Assembly: GCA_026419775.2 (NCBI GenBank)
Contig: JAOPGA020001230.1
Location: 1-31,226 of the forward strand
Source: Acrasis kona
Taxonomy: Eukaryota > Heterolobosea > Eutetramitea > Acrasida > Acrasidae
DNA length: 31,226 nt
Direction of reading: 5' to 3'
A model generated the notes under the pieces. It did no database searches, was not told the DNA's origin, and worked only from the letters and a program-made list of their open reading frames with translations. The position numbers and the translations under genes are program-made. Below are positions 29,461 to 31,226 of this stretch, piece after piece (position 1 is the stretch's first letter; each line of letters opens with the position of its first letter).

Positions 29461-31226
29461 TTAAAAATCATCTTCCTCGTCAACATCATCAAATTCATCA
29501 TCGTCATCATCGTCATCAAAAAATTCCTCATCGCCGCTATCATCAAATTCATCGTCATCTTCGCCATGTCCAAATCCATACATTCCATCAGGATTAGCCA
29601 TGTCAATCACTTGAAGATCAAATGCATTTTGGTAAAACAAATTCTGCATCAATGCGTTTAATTGGCCCATGTGATGAAAGTTCTGACCATGGAAAAGAGG
29701 ATTGGTTGGTTCCGGAGACTGATCCTGCACAGCTTTTCTCTTTCCATTCAATTCCACTGCTTCTCTGTTGATTTTCATTATTTTCATATTGTCAATGTTC
29801 ATGTTGTTGCCTTCCAATCTAAATGCACAAAATGGCACTCGACGCCAGTTCACATTATATTTCTCACCTTCAAACACAAAATCAAACATGTAATTTTTAT
29901 TGCTTGCACGATAAGCCTCTTCCAGTTGAATGGTCAACTCTCGCCCAAACAATCCGCTCTTCTTATCGTTGATATTATTGCGATCAGATTTTTCGTAGGA
30001 CCAGAAGATCTTGTGCTTTGTCCTTTCCAATCTCCTCTTTTTGATTGGTGCAGACTTTAATTCAATAATTGCATTCGTCAATTGTTGTTTGGTGGTATCA
30101 TTCATCTCGTAAGCATCCTTGTAGAAATTAGTATCCACCGGATTGAAGCTACCGATGGTTTGTGTGCCTGGATTGATGGTCAGCCATTGAATGGGTCCAT
30201 TCAGCGTGGAACTGTTACTGGTGCCATCCAACACGCTCTGTATATCATCCAACGCATACAAGAACTTGCAATTTGCATCACCATAGGTGAATTTTGCGTT
30301 CAAATTTCCATTCAATGTTTCGGGACATGCATCGTTGGGAACAAAGATTTGTTCATAGTCCTTGCAAAGTGCTCGTTCATAGTTTTGTTGATGATCCATG
30401 TCATGGAACAAGTGATTGATTCCATTATTATGCCTGGTGATGGTGAGGCCACAGTGTCTTCCCGTTTTTATTGGATTTGCGCTCCTCGCAATCCTCTCCA
30501 ACACGATCAATCTCGATAAGCCTTGTCTAGATTTATAATTGACGGGCGTGCTAATATATCTATTATAATATCCAATGTTGCTGGACTTTCTTTGTATCAA
30601 GTTGTTCCTCAATTCATCGTTCTTGATTTTGAGAGGATCATAGCCAGGTACTGCTACTCTGAACCCTCTAGTTGCATACTTGTAGAGACGAACTTCAAAA
30701 GTGGTGGATTGTCTATCCACATCGACTAGATTTGATCGAGTGGAGATGGCTCTTCTGGCCCTCTGCGCTGCCCATGCACGCTTGCCGTCGAAGCCAACGC
30801 AACAGCAGTCCACATCGAATCCAGCCAAAATTTCGCATGGAGATTTATAGATTCGAAGAATGATTTGAATGGGTCGACAATGTCTCAAATGTAACGTGAT
30901 GGCTTGTTTTGTTCTTAATATAAAGATGTGACGACCGTTCTTTTGCGGATTCAAATTCTTCTTGATGACTTGTACAATGTGTTTAATCTTTTCGACGGCT
31001 TCATCCTCTGAAACATCATAAAGAAACAAATCAACATCGCCACCAGAGTACTTGACGGTATCTTGATATCCAAAGAATTGTTTGGCCCTTGATCTGTGAA
31101 TGGCTGCTGCTCCTTTTGCTATCCTCTTTTCATCGGGCTGTTTCCAAGACGATGTATTATTTCCAAGATAATAGTTAAAAAACGACACCTCCATCTTGCG
31201 TGAGTTGATGTAATTTGGGTTCGAAT
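29461..31226 (-). CDS. Conserved protein with a nucleotidyltransferase-like D-x-D motif and acidic tail, probably 5'-partial
   Basis: The first ATG in the window is at 31194 (MEVSFFNYYLGNN), giving 577 aa, but the frame stays open to the right edge without a stop, so the true start may lie outside. The core GGDVDLFLYD (about residues 50-59) resembles the G-G...D-x-D metal-binding motif of nucleotidyltransferase folds. It is followed by IILRIYKSPCEILAGFDVDC, AQRARRAISTRSNLVD, and a Tyr/Arg-rich strand (RLYKYATRGFRV). From memory, proteins with this D-V-D-x-F core plus the RIYKS and GFDVD blocks occur in fungi and protists, often fused to ankyrin repeats; I cannot check this here. The tail holds a long D/E run (29461-29580). 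No activity has been established, so the enzymatic reading is inference. Confidence 0.65.
   Translation of the reverse strand, partial: SNPNYINSRKMEVSFFNYYLGNNTSSWKQPDEKRIAKGAAAIHRSRAKQFFGYQDTVKYSGGDVDLFLYDVSEDEAVEKIKHIVQVIKKNLNPQKNGRHIFILRTKQAITLHLRHCRPIQIILRIYKSPCEILAGFDVDCCCVGFDGKRAWAAQRARRAISTRSNLVDVDRQSTTFEVRLYKYATRGFRVAVPGYDPLKIKNDELRNNLIQRKSSNIGYYNRYISTPVNYKSRQGLSRLIVLERIARSANPIKTGRHCGLTITRHNNGINHLFHDMDHQQNYERALCKDYEQIFVPNDACPETLNGNLNAKFTYGDANCKFLYALDDIQSVLDGTSNSSTLNGPIQWLTINPGTQTIGSFNPVDTNFYKDAYEMNDTTKQQLTNAIIELKSAPIKKRRLERTKHKIFWSYEKSDRNNINDKKSGLFGRELTIQLEEAYRASNKNYMFDFVFEGEKYNVNWRRVPFCAFRLEGNNMNIDNMKIMKINREAVELNGKRKAVQDQSPEPTNPLFHGQNFHHMGQLNALMQNLFYQNAFDLQVIDMANPDGMYGFGHGEDDDEFDDSGDEEFFDDDDDDDEFDDVDEEDDF

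Noticed and set aside
31210-31226. tRNA T-arm-like gggttcgaat at the right edge
   Set aside because: The preceding bases are open coding sequence and give no acceptor, D or anticodon arm.
1-31226. Virus-derived, LTR or DNA-transposon sequences
   Set aside because: No reverse transcriptase, integrase, capsid or transposase motifs and no terminal repeats were seen on either strand.

Overview
The window is a gene-dense stretch of a eukaryotic nuclear genome. It has short spliceosomal introns (mostly 33-50 nt, GT..AG, many with GTAAGT-like donors), standard stop codons, homopolymeric Q, S and D/E tracts, and almost no intergenic space. CFAP410 points to a lineage with cilia or flagella; PDS5, VPS13, VPS39, SEC16 and a TALE homeodomain are core eukaryotic genes. 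A free-living amoeboflagellate of the heterolobosean type (Naegleria/Acrasis-like) would fit, but that is an impression and not a demonstrated assignment. I saw no rRNA, convincing tRNA, CRISPR, transposon or virus-derived element.

Layout, left to right. A VPS13 lipid-transfer gene (+), cut by the left edge, runs to 5935 with a one-base reading-frame break near 5333. It meets tail-to-tail a multi-exon gene of unknown function (-, 5969-7271) that has almost no long ORF. That gene shares a 126-bp divergent promoter with the cohesin regulator PDS5 (+, 7398-11733, six exons). PDS5 ends 14 bp from the stop of a TALE homeobox gene (-, 11748-13475, three exons). VPS39 (-, 13831-16887) follows, head-to-head with a small unknown ORF (+). 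Next come a membrane-anchored serine beta-lactamase-like protein (+, 17261-18726, four exons), a small secreted protein built of three 31-residue C-x3-C-x8-C-x3-C modules (-, 19068-19454), and an archaeal-type dCTP deaminase gene with introns (+, 20300-20930). Then comes a poorly resolved 1.6-kb stretch with candidate exons, followed by CFAP410 (+, 22555-23689), SEC16 (-, 23733-27548), a possible tiny spliced gene (+), an ankyrin-repeat gene (-, 27877-29362), and a gene for a conserved D-x-D-motif protein with an acidic tail (-, 29461 to the right edge).

Functionally this is not an operon or a single system. Three genes belong to membrane traffic and lipid transport (VPS13, VPS39, SEC16), one to chromosome cohesion, one to transcription, one to cilia and one to nucleotide metabolism. 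The most distinctive items are the three-module secreted cysteine protein, the intron-bearing prokaryote-type dCTP deaminase, the hidden multi-exon gene opposite PDS5, the R-x-S-P-F repeat array of SEC16, and tail-to-tail gene packing in which AATAAA poly(A) signals overlap or touch stop codons.
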